DNA of 64,000 nt from Hymenopus coronatus (taxonomy: Eukaryota; Arthropoda; Insecta; Mantodea; Hymenopodidae), in assembly GCA_030762935.1 (NCBI GenBank), contig CM060887.1:8238501-8302500 (forward strand), read 5' to 3'. The notes under the pieces were generated by a model that searched no databases, had not been told where the DNA came from, and saw only the letters and a list, made by a program, of their open reading frames with translations. Position numbers and translations under genes: made by a program. Of the stretch, positions 22,596 through 33,574 are shown piece after piece (positions within the stretch are counted from its first letter, which is position 1; each line of letters begins with the position of its first letter).

Positions 22596-23120
22596 AGGTA
22601 ATTTCGTGATATGCCAAATTAAAAATCTGATTGTATAGAAACATACTTTAGACTTTGGACTATAACTTTGCTTTAATACTCCAAATCCATAAAATTCTTT
22701 AGAACCCATATTTTGGCATTAAATAGTAGCGCATGGGCGTCAAGTTTACGACAGAGAAAATGCTAAGAAATTGCTTCTGTTACCTAAGGAAAACCGGCTA
22801 GAAATATTCACTACAAACATTGTTATAGTGTAATTTTCATTCGTCATTATCACAAAATAACATGCTTACCTTCACTGTATACGTAATAAAATAAAAAAAG
22901 AATCAAAAGCCCTTCACAACACGACAGTCGTACAGCAATCACGCCACTAATGAAGAAAACTTCCTCTGGTGCACAGATCAGCAAAGAAGGCTCGAATCGA
23001 TCATGTGCGGCAACTGTGAGAAGATGCAGGACTACGTGCAAGAAGTTTCAGTCCTTCACATGGACAGATATGTCCGCAAAAATTAGACAAAAAAGTATCA
23101 CGAAAATACCTTCCTTTACC
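22596..23120. other. unassigned spacer
   Basis: About 525 bp; may include the missing 5' terminus of the Tigger-like element but I could not identify it. Confidence 0.35.
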
Positions 23121-23591
23121 CTAAGTTTTTGTTCATCTCTTACGGTTTAGCAGTTATGCAAAATTCAGTAAAATTGACCCAGAATGAAGTAGTCTCAGAG
23201 GCTATTCCCAGAAAATTCAAGATGTACATTTTATTTATCAGGTATTTAATCAAAATCGTTAGCCATTTTTAAGAAAAAGACATTTTTCCATGTAAAGGGT
23301 AGTTATGGATTGGGGGGCGGGGCGGGATTTTCTTGAAAATCTTCGCGTTGCATCTTTGAAATATACCAAAATTAAATACCAGGTTTGGTATTTATCCAAC
23401 CGTCTTTTCGTTTTGGATCTATGTTGTCCACAGTCACACAGACTGACCTTTTTCTGAAAATACTTCTCTTGGATTCAGGGGGTCCTAAAACATGTGTTTC
23501 CGGTGAAATCTCGGTATCGAATTTTTGGGTGTAATACAATTCCTTCTTTATCCACGATGTACATTGTACATAAGGGGCTAGAGAAAGTAAA
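23121..23591 (-). mobile_element. HTR left-end half, variant hairpin
   Basis: From the AAGTTTTTGTTCATCTCTTA block to the hairpin at about 23548-23588 (TATCCACGATGTACATTGTA ...), second hairpin type. The right end is missing. Subfamily 2. Confidence 0.88.
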
Positions 23592-24023
23592 AGTTATATA
23601 ATAGATGGAACTTGTTTTTGGAAATACATTTAAAGTTTGAATAAATGGGTTGGTTAGGTTCCAGGGTACATATTCGGATTGTATTTATTTATTTTGTATA
23701 TACGTGCTAGAGAAAGTATAAAGTGAGATACAGTGTATGAGAAGGTAAGAATAAGTTTATCATGTAATTTGTGTTTGGCGGGCTGCATCTCCCCATCCTG
23801 CTGCACGCAACAACTAAACTAATCGAAACAGACACACCAAGTTATGAGACGGGGGACTTGGGGATCCGAGCAAGCATGTTGTTTATTTCCTGTTCTGTGG
23901 CAGCACACAACTAGCTCCCAGGCTCCTTGCAGTGGCGGCCACTCCTCACCTAATCTGCTGCGTCCTAAAACATAGTCTTTGTTTAGTACAATCTTGCGTC
24001 AATTTTAATGCTAAACAGAAGAA
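23592..24023. other. unassigned spacer
   Basis: ACGTGCTAGAGAAAGTA at 23704-23720 looks like a stray HTR left terminus. The rest is unassigned up to the first degenerate satellite unit. Confidence 0.4.
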
Positions 24024-26755
24024 AATGCACGAAAAATATCTAACTATGCATCTATGAAGTTGCTTGTGCCACAAAGAAAATGCACGAGCAATTTCTAGTT
24101 ATGCACTACTTAGTGATGCATCCATGAAATTGCTTGTGCCACAAAGAAAATGTACGAGCAATTTCTAGCTATACATTAGTTAGTGATGGATCCATGGAAT
24201 CGCTTGTGGCACAAAGAAAATGCACGAGCAATTTCTAGCTATATATTAGTTATTGATGGATCCATGAAGTTGCTTGTGCCACAAAGAAAATGTACGAGCA
24301 ATTTCTAGCTATACATTAGTTAGTGATGGATCCATGGAATCGCTTGTGGCACAAAGAAAATGTACGAGCAATTTCTAGCTATGCATTAGTTAGTGATGGA
24401 TCCATGGAATCGCTTGTGGCACAAAGAAAATGCACGAGCAATTTCTAGCTATACATTAGTTATTGATGGATCCATGAAATTGCTTGTGCCACAAAGAAAA
24501 TATACGAGCAATTTCTAGCTATACATTAGTTATTGATGGATCCATGGAATTGCTTGTGCCACAAAGAAAATGTACGAGCAATTTCTAGCTATACATTAGT
24601 TAGTGATGGATCCATGAAGTTGCTTGTGCCACAAAGAAAATGTACGAGCAATTTCTAGCTATACATTAGTTAGTGATGGATCCATGGAATCGCTTGTGGC
24701 ACAAAGAAAATGTACGAGCAATTTCTAGCTATGCATTAGTTAGTGATGGATCCATGGAATCGCTTGTGGCACAAAGAAAATGCACGAGCAATTTCTAGCT
24801 ATACATTAGTTATTGATGGATCCATGAAATTGCTTGTGCCACAAAGAAAATATACGAGCAATTTCTAGCTATACATTAGTTAGTGATGCATCCATGGAAT
24901 CGCTTGTGGCACAAAGAAAATGTACGAGCAATTTCTAGCTATACATTTGTTAGTGATGGATCCATGGAATTGCTTGTGCCACAAAGAAAATGCACGAGCA
25001 ATTTCTAGCTATACATTAGTTAGTGATGGATCCATGGAATTGCTTGTGCCACAAAGAAAATGTACGAGCAATTTCTAGCTATACATTAGTTAGTGATGGA
25101 TCCATGAAATTGCTTGTGGCACAAAGAAAATGTACGAGCAATTTCTAGCTATATATTAGTTAGTGATGGATCCATGAAATTGCTTGTGGCACAAAGAAAA
25201 TGCACGAGCAATTTTTAGCTATTCATTAGTTAGTGATGGATCCATGAAATTGCTTGTGGCACAAAGAAAATGTACGAGCAATTTCTAGCTATACATTAGT
25301 TAGTGATGGATCTATGGAATTGCTTGTGCCACAAAGAAAATGTACGAGCAATTTCTAGCTATTCATTAGTTAGTGATGGATCCATGAAATTGCTTGTGGC
25401 ACAAAGAAAATGTACGAGCAATTTCTAGCTATACATTAGTTAGTGATGGACCCATGAAATTGCTTGTGCCACAAAGAAAATGCACGAGCAATTTCTAGCT
25501 ATACATTAGTTAGTGATGGATCAATGAAATTGCTTGTGGCACAGAGAAAATGCACGAGCAATTTCTAGCTATACATTAGTTAGTGATGGACCCATGAAAT
25601 TGCTTGTGCCACAAAGAAAATGCACGAGCAATTTCTAGCTATTCATTAGTTAGTGATGGATCCATGAAATTGCTTGTGGCACAAAGAAAATGTACGAGCA
25701 ATTTCTAGCTATACATTAGTTAGTGATGGATCTATGGAATTGCTTGTGCCACAAAGAAAATGTACGAGCAATTTCTAGCTATTCATTAGTTAGTGATGGA
25801 TCCATGAAATTGCTTGTGGCACAAAGAAAATGTACGAGCAATTTCTAGCTATACATTAGTTAGTGATGGACCCATGAAATTGCTTGTGCCACAAAGAAAA
25901 TGCACGAGCAATTTCTAGCTATACATTAGTTAGTGATGGATCAATGAAATTGCTTGTGGCACAGAGAAAATGCACGAGCAATTTCTAGCTATACATTAGT
26001 TAGTGATGGACCCATGAAATTGCTTGTGCCACAAAGAAAATGCACGAGCAATTTCTAGCTATACATTAGTTAGTGATGGATCTATGGAATCGCTTGTGGC
26101 ACAGAGAAAATGCACGAGCAATTTCTAGCTATACATTAGTTAGTGATGGACCCATGAAATTGCTTGTGCCACAAAGAAAATGCACGAGCAATTTCTAGCT
26201 ATACATTAGTTAGTGATGGATCCATGAAATTGCTTGTGCCACAAAGAAAATGCACGAGCAATTTCTAGCTATACATTAGTTAGTGATGGACCCATGAAAT
26301 TGCTTGTGCCACAAAGAAAATGCACGAGCAATTTCTAGCTATACATTAGTTAGTGATGGATCCATGAAATTGCTTGTGCCACAAAGAAAATGCACGAGCA
26401 ATTTCTAGCTATACATTAGTTAGTGATGGACCCATGAAATTGCTTGTGCCACAAAGAAAATGCACGAGCAATTTCTAGCTATTCATTAGTTAGTGATGGA
26501 CCCATGGAATTTCTTGTGCCACAAAGAAAATGCACGAGCAATTTCTAGCTATACATTAGTTAGTGATGGATCCATGGAATTGCTTGTGCCACAAAGAAAA
26601 TGTACGAGCAATTTCTAGCTATACATTAGTTAGTGATGGATCCATGAAATTGCTTGTGGCACAAAGAAAATGTACGAGCAATTTCTAGCTATACATTAGT
26701 TAGTGATGGATCTATGGAATCGCTTGTGGCACAGAGAAAATGCACGAGCAATTTT
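24024..26755. repeat. 70-bp satellite, about 39 units
   Basis: After one divergent starter unit, every unit is exactly 70 bp with no indels, only substitutions at a handful of positions. Each unit divides without overlap into: a 14/14 inverted repeat with 12-nt loop (GAAATTGCTTGTGC ... GCACGAGCAATTTC), TAGCTA-TACAT-TAGTTA, a 3-nt spacer GTG, and the 10-nt palindrome ATGGATCCAT (40+17+3+10 = 70). Variants recur at 350 bp, then 420 bp, then 140 bp spacing. No stop-free frame of note. The last unit runs into an HTR left end through a T tract. Confidence 0.98.
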
Positions 26756-26756
26756 T

Positions 26757-27115
26757 ACTTTCTTTACAGGTACCTAGTATGTACGAAGTGTATAGAGAAT
26801 CTATTGCACTCCACCCAAAAATTCGATACCAAGTTCACCGAAAATAGGCATTTTACTGTCCCCTGCATCCAAAAAATAAACTTTTAGAAAAAGATCCGTG
26901 TATCCGTGTGTCCGCGTGTCGGCGAAAAAGATAACTCGAAAACGAAAAGTCTATAAAATACCAAATTTGGTATATAAATTTAGTATCCTCCAAGGATGCG
27001 ACACGAAGATTTTGAGGTAAATACCCCCAACCCAAACTATGCTTTACATGGAAAATTTTTCGAAAATTTTATTTTTCTCGAAAATGGCTATAGCGATTTT
27101 GGTTAAAATACCGTA
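26757..27115 (+). mobile_element. HTR left half, cut by a mariner end
   Basis: ACTTTCTTTACAGGTACCTAGTATG after the satellite's GCAATTTTT. Runs to TTGGTTAAAATACCGTA, where a mariner terminus begins. Subfamily 1. Confidence 0.9.
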
Positions 27116-27428
27116 TACGAGGGTCAGCTGATAAGTCCCGGGCCTCACACAGATATGGCGCCACTAGGCCAGTTAGACGGTAGCATCGTATAGCTTAATT
27201 CTAGACTAGCTTGTATCCATAGTTACAGGTAAATAGCTTGTTAAGTTTTCCAATGAGAGCATTTTAAACAAGGCAGCTTTAGAGTTTTCATGAAAATGAA
27301 GGATTTGGAAAAACGAGCAGAGATTAAATGCTTCCATTTGGAAGACTTAAGGCCTAAAGAAATCAAGGAGCAAATGGATAGTATATTGAAAGACTCTGTC
27401 CCTTCATATTCAATGATTAAATTTTGTA
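27116..27428 (+). pseudogene. mariner 5' end with transposase N-terminus
   Basis: The terminal repeat TATACGAGGGTCAGCTG starts at a TA in the HTR, as expected for mariner. An untranslated leader of about 170 bp follows, then a start at 27290: MKMKDLEKRAEIKCFHLEDL, then RPKEIKEQMDSILKDSVPSY. This is the N-terminal helix-turn-helix of mariner (irritans-like) transposases. The frame breaks off after about 48 codons, where HTR sequence (TTTCAAGAATGCGACACGAAG) begins. The catalytic domain and 3' end are absent. By sequence it belongs near the mariner at 53956-55836, whose own terminus ends CAGTCCTCGTA. Confidence 0.88.
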
Positions 27429-28040
27429 ACTTTCAAGAATGCGACACGAAGTACTTGAGAAAAATGCCACAGCCTTAAGTACCCTTTACAAGGAACATTT
27501 TCAAAAATTTTGATTTTCACAAAAATGTCTGCATTGATTATTTATTAAAATACCGCATATTAAAGATATTTACACGAAAAATAAAATGTATATCTTGGAG
27601 TTTTTGGGAATAGCCCGTGAAATTCTCTTTATTCTGGAAGACTTTTCCTGAAGTTTGCATAACTATTAAACCGTAAGAGATAAAGATAAACTTAACTACA
27701 CAATAAATGCAGATCTCCTTAAACCAGACAATTTATTCACTTCTTTTTTTCGCGGTATTGACCATTTTTTAAATATTCCTTGTTATTGCTTTCAGTTTTA
27801 AAATACCTAAAACTTTTACATAGGGGAGTGTGTTATCTGGTGTCAACTACATAGCAACCAGCTTTTATAATATATGGCTATCGTTTTAGTCTAGTGTATC
27901 CATTATTTCATTTCTAGTTATAAGAAAACATTTTTGCTGATGTTTGTTTCGATTAACGTGAAGTAGATAGTAGAATAAGATTTTTAACAATTGTTTGTTA
28001 CAGAGAGGTAGGGAAGGTTATGTGAATGGAACGCATCAGA
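27429..28040 (+). mobile_element. HTR copy lacking its left part
   Basis: Starts at TTTCAAGAATGCGACACGAAG right after the mariner fragment. It repeats a block already present in 26757-27115, so it is a separate copy. Right end GAGGTAGGGAAGGTTATGTG to GCATCAGA. Confidence 0.88.
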
Positions 28041-28049
28041 TTTTTTGTT

Positions 28050-28884
28050 ACTTTCTCTACACGTACTATGTACATAGTGTATTGAGAAGGAGCTGTATTC
28101 CACCCAAAAACTCGATACAGGGACTCCGATGGAAATACATGTTTTGATATCCCTTGAATCCAAACAAATTTTTTAGAAAAAATGTGCGTATGCGTGTGTG
28201 TGGGGGGGGGGAGCATAGTTCAAAAACTAAAAGTTAAATACCAAACTTGGTATTTAGGTTTGGTATCTTCCAAGGATGCGACACGAAGATCTTCAAGAAA
28301 AGCCCCCACCGCCAACATGGAACTTTTTTGAAAATTTTGATTTTTCTAAAAATGGCTGTAACGATATTGATTAAAATATCTTATACTAAAGATATTTATC
28401 TCCCAAATAATATGTATATCTTGAATTTTCTAGGAATAGCATATGAAGACTACTTTATTCTGGATGCATTTTACGGAATTTTGCATCACTGCTAAACCGT
28501 AAGAGATGCACAAAAGCTTGCCACACAAAAAATATAGAGCATGTGAAAACACATATTTTATGTAATATGCATTTTTTTCGTGGAGTTGGTCGTTTTTGAG
28601 AGTTTTTGGTTTCAGCTTTGAAAAACTTACACTTTTCTCATACAGGCATTTGTCAACTCCTGTCCATACAAACAAAGTGAACTTCAGTCACGTAGCAACC
28701 AGCTTTTGACTGTCATTTTAAACGACGACACTCCCTTATTTCCCTTCTACTTACAAGGAAGTAAGTAATAAGACAATTTGTGCTAATTTTTCTCGAGTAG
28801 AATGAAGTAAATAGAAGCATAAACGTTTTAACAATAATTTGTTACAGAGAGATAGAAAAAGTCAGTTGAATGGAACGCATCAGA
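28050..28884 (+). mobile_element. HTR full-length copy
   Basis: ACTTTCTCTACACGTACTATG nine bases after the end of the previous copy. G-run of nine at about 28202 in place of part of the GT tract. The right end is GAGATAGAAAAAGTCAGTTG to GCATCAGA. Subfamily 2. Confidence 0.92.
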
Positions 28885-28890
28885 TTTTTT

Positions 28891-28992
28891 AATTCAGGCC
28901 CATCAAAAATTATTTCTGGTGAAATGGTGGTATTAAAGTTTTGGACAGAATACAATACCTTATTTACCTACTAGATTGTTAAGGGAAGTAAT
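28891..28992 (-). mobile_element. HTR left-end fragment
   Basis: AATTCAGGCCCATC to TACTAGATTGTTAAGGGAAG. Its missing half would be expected to the left of 28050, but I see none there. Confidence 0.65.
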
Positions 28993-29170
28993 ATAATACC
29001 AGTTTATAATATTCGTAAAAGAGGTATCTTTTAAAACTTACAACTGGTGGAAAACTATGCTAGTAAGCTATTTCAAAGTAAATTGTTATATGTATGTATT
29101 TATTCTCTGCAATTGGGTACTGCCCGGTAGCAGAATTAAGTGTACAAAATTCACTTAAAATAATAATCAT

Positions 29171-29710
29171 ACAAGAAATATCTTAAAAAGGATCATTTGC
29201 ACGAAAAAAATGTATATAACATAAATTGTGTGTTTTTACGTGCTCTATATTTTATGTGGTAAGTTTTTGTCTATCTCTTACGGTTTAGCAGAAATTCAAG
29301 ATATACATTTCATTTGTCATGTAAATATCTTTAATAACGATATTTTAATCGAAATCGGTAGAGCCATTTTTGAGAAAATCAAAACTTCCGAAAAAAATTC
29401 CAGTAAAGGGTAGTTGGGGGTGGGGGACTTTGTTGGAAATCTTCATGTCGCATCTTTGGAAGACACCAAACTTAAAATACCAAATTTGTTATTTAATTGT
29501 CTTTTCGCTTTTGATCTATGCTGTCCGCGATACACGTAGACACACACACACGCACATGTACACGGACCTTTTTCCAGAAATGTTTTTTTTTTTTTTTGCA
29601 TTCATGGGGACCCAAAATATATATTTCCGGTGAAATCTCGGAATCAAATTTTTGGATGCATTACAATACCTTCTCTATACACTATGTAGATAGTACGCGT
29701 AGAGAAAGTA
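29171..29710 (-). mobile_element. HTR left-end two thirds
   Basis: From the AAGAAATATCTTAAAAAGGA block to the hairpin CTCTATACACTATGTAGATAGTACGCGTAGAG. A T-run of about 17 at 29582. Subfamily 2. Confidence 0.9.
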
Positions 29711-29936
29711 ATACAAACGCCTTGTACTTTTACAAATAAAAGTATAAATATTGATACTAAACATTCAGGATAATGTGTAGAACTTAAAAAAGACAATGAA
29801 CTTAAATCAACCAAACTGATTCAGAATTCATTGCGGTGAATTACAAGATACATCTTTCGTGTAACGAAACAAAAGGCTCTCCTGTCACCCAAAATATGTT
29901 TGGATCATCCACAAGTTTGTTCAGTGTCCACATTTT

Positions 29937-30088
29937 TACTTTTTACCCAAAAATTCAATACCGAGATTTTACCAAAAATACATGTTTTTAGACTCAATTC
30001 CAAAAAATAAGAAGCAATTTTTAGAAACATGTGCGTGTATGTATGTGTGCGTGTGTCTGCCCGTGGCCAGAATAGCTAAAAAACGAAT
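29937..30088 (+). mobile_element. HTR fragment, hairpin deleted
   Basis: Begins ACTTTTTACCCAAAAATTC, so the hairpin is gone, and ends in the AATAGCTAAAAAACGAA block. Confidence 0.7.
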
Positions 30089-30093
30089 TGTTT

Positions 30094-30728
30094 GCTTTCT
30101 CTAGCACGAGTGTGTGCAATGTATATAGTAGATAAAGAAGGTATTTATTCCAATCAAAAGTTCGATACAGAGATTTACATGATGCCTCCTGAATCCAAAA
30201 AAGCATTTTAAAAACATGTGGTGTGTGTGTGGACAGAATATCTCAAAAATGAAAAGAGCGTTCAAAACCAAAATTGGTTTTATGTTTAATATGTTCCAAG
30301 AATGCGACAACACGAATATTTAAAAAAAGAAAATTCCCCACCACAAACTATCCTTTACATGGAAAAGTTTCTGAAAATCTTGTTCTTCTCCAAAATGACA
30401 ACGATTTTTAATTTTGTGGTAAAAGCCTCCGAAGGTCTCTTTATTCTGCATGATTTTGGTAGAACTTTGCATAACGGTTAAACAAGAACTTAACATAAAA
30501 CATAAGATCTCGTTAAAATACATAATTTGTCATATATGTTTTCCTTGAAGATTGACCGTTTTTGAGATATTTCTTGTTATTGGATTCAGTTTTAAACCGC
30601 CTAAGTTTTCTCAAACGGGAACATACAAAGCGAACCGAACTTCAATTGTTTTATACAGCAAACTGATTTTAAAACATTGACCATTGCTTTAGTATAATAT
30701 ATTCCCTTACTCCCTTTGACTTACAAGG
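30094..30728 (+). mobile_element. HTR, first part, split by repeat F2
   Basis: Left end GCTTTCTCTAGCACGAGTG, second hairpin type and imperfect. Collinear to CTTTGACTTACAAGG. Resumes at 32300 with AAGCAAGTAATAAG, the next expected block. Confidence 0.85.
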
Positions 30729-31012
30729 TGGGGCGGTAACTGGGTTTTATAGGTTCGTGTCCCTGGTGCGGGTTTTGGCTATTAGGAATGGTGTGTATTT
30801 GTGGGTGCCCTAGCTCAGGATTTTTACTAGCATGGAAACTTTTTTCAGGGTGTGGTACGACACAGGTTAGTTCAGTTAGTTCGGCCTTTTTCCGCCGCCA
30901 AACACACACGCATTCCTCCTAAATTTTCTACTGTGAAAGTATGCTTTACGCGATATTGTTACTTCTTTTGATGCAGTGATTTCGTTCGTTCTCTGGTCTA
31001 TATTAAAATTAA
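30729..31012 (+). mobile_element. repeat family F2, first part
   Basis: Matches 44240-44540. Starts with a pol III B-box-like GGTTCGTGTCCC, then CCCTAGCTCAGGA, GTTCGGCCTTTTTCCGCC and ACACACGCATTCCTCC. Interrupted at a TTAA by the element 31013-31917. Possibly a tRNA-derived SINE; unclassified. Confidence 0.75.
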
Positions 31013-31917
31013 CACATATGAAGCCCAAGCCCGAGTATACTCGGGAAGTTATATCTAACGCTTTTATTGCAATTCCACGACCTTAACTCGGTCTTGAGCT
31101 ATGCGGCAAAGAACATACATCAGTTATTCTTTAGTTGTCTGATTTGTGCTACCATCTGTCCTTGCTTTAGTCAACTATTAGGAAATTTAGGAGAATTAGT
31201 AATATTGGCTGCTCTCGGGTAGTAGCCCCATTTTCCTTGAAGGTGGTGATCTGTTTGTTACGTTTAGTGTTCTTAAATATTAAAATGCTGCATTTTCCTT
31301 GATTTCTGTGAACTGAAGCTGAAGTTCAGGATAAAAATGATGCTCTGGAAAATTCAGAAACCAAGGGAGAGTTTTTCGAACTTTAAATAAATGGAGTGTA
31401 AGCAGCTTTACCAGATTTTTTTTCAAAAAATAAATGTAAATGGCGTGTTATTTATGGGCGCTCTTTAACTACTGTATTTCTCAGCGTCCCATTCTAAATT
31501 GGGCGTGAAATACTGCTTAATTTTGCTCAGAGGCCTCTCTATCAGACTTGAGGTTCTTTTATGTGCCGTAAATCTACGACACGGGACCAACGGCTTAACT
31601 TCCCTTCCAAAGCAACTCATGCTGAGGATTTTACCCCCAAAATATCCATCGTCCTCCGTTGGGTTTGAACCCGCGACCTTGGGTATAAGATTTTTTCAAA
31701 CTCATATTTGATACTTATAAATTTAAAATAAAATGTTAATACGGAAGTTATGGTTATTTTCTTACTTGTTGAGAAATCCTTGAATATCATTATTTTAGAT
31801 TGTACCAATACTTTTTGGCAGATTTGATTGATGTACTGCGAATAATAACTCAAACTAGGCGTAAAAACCCTGGGTTTCTTGGCCCTTCAACTAATGAAAT
31901 GACTGGGCTTCAATGTG
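31013..31917. mobile_element. piggyBac-like non-autonomous element with TTAA site
   Basis: Ends are inverted repeats: CACATATGAAGCCCA on the left and TGGGCTTCAATGTG on the right. It is flanked by TTAA (31009-31012) and TTAC (31918-31921). The uninterrupted F2 copy at 44240 has a single TTAA at this place (GTATTAAGTTAACTATTTCC), so this is a filled site with a 4-bp TTAA duplication. TTAA targeting is characteristic of piggyBac. The palindrome CCCGAGTATACTCGGG lies 11 bp inside the left end. No transposase is encoded; about 650 bp without the nested SINE. Confidence 0.82.
31431..31687 (-). mobile_element. SINE-A, 5'-truncated, with target-site duplication
   Basis: Reverse SINE-A from body (GGCGTGTTATTTATGG) to the partial tRNA-like head (GGGTTTGAACCCGCGACC). 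Direct repeats AGATTTTTTTTCAAA (about 31413) and AGATTTTTTCAAA (31688-31700) flank it. It lies inside the piggyBac-like element. Confidence 0.88.
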
Positions 31918-32299
31918 TTACCTATTTCCGTCACATCTAAGGGCTACATCACGCACCTTAATATCACATCTTTGTTCAGCCGATGTTCTACGCCAAGTGC
32001 CTCAGAAAGTGTCGCTTGACCAGCGGGAGCATTGTTTTCTCTTTTCCTGTTATGTCCCACTCTTACCCTCGGGCAGTGTACTCTTACCTCTTCGGGTCAA
32101 TGCTCTACCCTAACGGTATACTGTGCTACCAGCTCGTGACAACTCTGATACTTATACGTGTTTGAAATCTTTCTTTCCTTCCCATCTTAAATGTATATTT
32201 ATATTTCCCTTCTTGGTATTATTTATATTATTAGCTATGATTCATCTTTCCCTTTTGAGTAACTCTTAGCCCCGTGACAAGACAAGTAGTGTCTCAAGA
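31918..32299 (+). mobile_element. repeat family F2, second part
   Basis: From CTATTTCCGTCAC to CCCCGTGACAAGACAAGTAG, matching about 44530-44870 block by block (GTTCTACGCCAAGTGCC, GGGAGCATTGTTTTCTC, CTCGTGACAACTC). Confidence 0.82.
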
Positions 32300-32407
32300 G
32301 AAAGCAAGTAATAAGAACATTTCTGTTAACGCTTATCTTGATTAGCATCATGTAGATAACATAATAACCTTTTGTAAGAATAGTTATGTGAATAGAGCAC
32401 ATCAGAT
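32300..32407 (+). mobile_element. HTR, second part of F2-split copy
   Basis: AAGCAAGTAATAAGAACATT to GAGCACATCAGA. The GATGTAGAGAAAG repeat just inside the right end is partly deleted. Confidence 0.85.
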
Positions 32408-32715
32408 TTAAAGTAGCGTTTGATACGCCACTGAAGATGACGGAACTGGGGTCGTATACACGCACTGTGGCTTCAAATGAGGTTAGCAGACCTTCAAATT
32501 AAGATGGATTATACGAGAGTTCACTTCCGTCTCTGGAGCATTACGTCTTATTTCCAAACGTTGTCAGCTTTTTATCCTGTTGCAGAGATCGGAATTTGTC
32601 TTCGTAATTCACACACTTTATCATAAGTAATACAAGGAGAGATCCAACTTTTATCAAGAAAAAGTTGTTATATTTAATAAGACTATTTCGTGAATAAAGT
32701 AACAATAGTCTTGAT
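32408..32715. other. unassigned spacer
   Basis: No feature recognised in about 300 bp. Confidence 0.35.
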
Positions 32716-32727
32716 TTAATTGTTTTT
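32716..32727 (-). mobile_element. left tip of tRNA-like element B, split by HTR
   Basis: TTAATTGTTTTT equals the terminus of the intact copy at 45539. The rest continues at 33575 with CACACAAGCC. The HTR in between lies in the T tract. Confidence 0.8.
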
Positions 32728-33568
32728 ACTTTCTCTGTACGTACCTGTACATAGTGTATAGAGAAGGTATTGCATTCCACTCAAAAACTCGATACTGAGA
32801 TTTCACCCGAAATATATGTTTTATGGCCCCCTGTATCCAAAAAAATTAGAAAAAGGTCCGTAAGTGTGTGTGTCCGTGTGTCTGTGAACATAACTCAAAA
32901 ACGAAAAGCCCGTAAAATACCAAACTTGGCACTTAAGTTTAGTATCTTCCAGGGATGCAAAACGAAGATTTTGAGAGAAAAAAACCCCACCCCAGGCTAC
33001 CCTTTACATGCAGCATTTTTCGAAAATGTTGATTTTCTAAAAAATGGCTAACGATTTTGGTTAAAGTGTCTTATATTAAACATATATACATGACAAATAA
33101 AATGTATATGTCCAATTTTCTGGGAATAGCCTCTAAAGACTACTTTATTCTGGAAGGATTTTACGGCATTTTGCATAACTGCTAAACCGTAAGAGATGGA
33201 CAAAAACTTGCCACACAAAAAATGTAGAGCACGTTAAAACACACAATTTATGTTATTTACATTTTTTCGTGGAGTTGATCGTTTTTGAGTTATTCCTTGT
33301 TTTGATTTCACCTTTAAAAAACATACTTTTCTCATACAGGAATTTGTTAACTCCTGTACATACAAACAAAGGAACTTCAGTCACATAGCAACCAGCTTTT
33401 GACTGTCACTTTAACCTATGGTACTCCCTTATTTCGCTTCTACTTTCAAGGAAGCAAGTAATAAGACTATTTTTTCTGGATTAGCATGAAGTGAATAGAA
33501 GTATAAGCTTTCTAACAATAATTTGTTGCAGAGATGTAGAGAAAGTCACGTGAATGGAGCACATCAGA
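32728..33568 (+). mobile_element. HTR full-length copy at a verifiable site
   Basis: Left ACTTTCTCTGTACGTACCTG, right GATGTAGAGAAAGTCACGTG to ATCAGA; 841 bp. Flanked by five T on the left and six T on the right. The empty site at 45544-45549 has six T. Subfamily 1. Confidence 0.94.
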
Positions 33569-33574
33569 TTTTTT

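Noticed and set aside
24060..26755. Hammerhead ribozyme in the 70-bp unit
   Set aside because: GTGATG...GAAA next to two stems resembles a hammerhead core, but the invariant C before TGATG is G, A9 is G, stem II would have only two pairs, and GAAA is often mutated to GGAA.
24060..26755. CRISPR array
   Set aside because: The whole 70-bp unit is repeated with no unique spacers, and the context is eukaryotic transposons.
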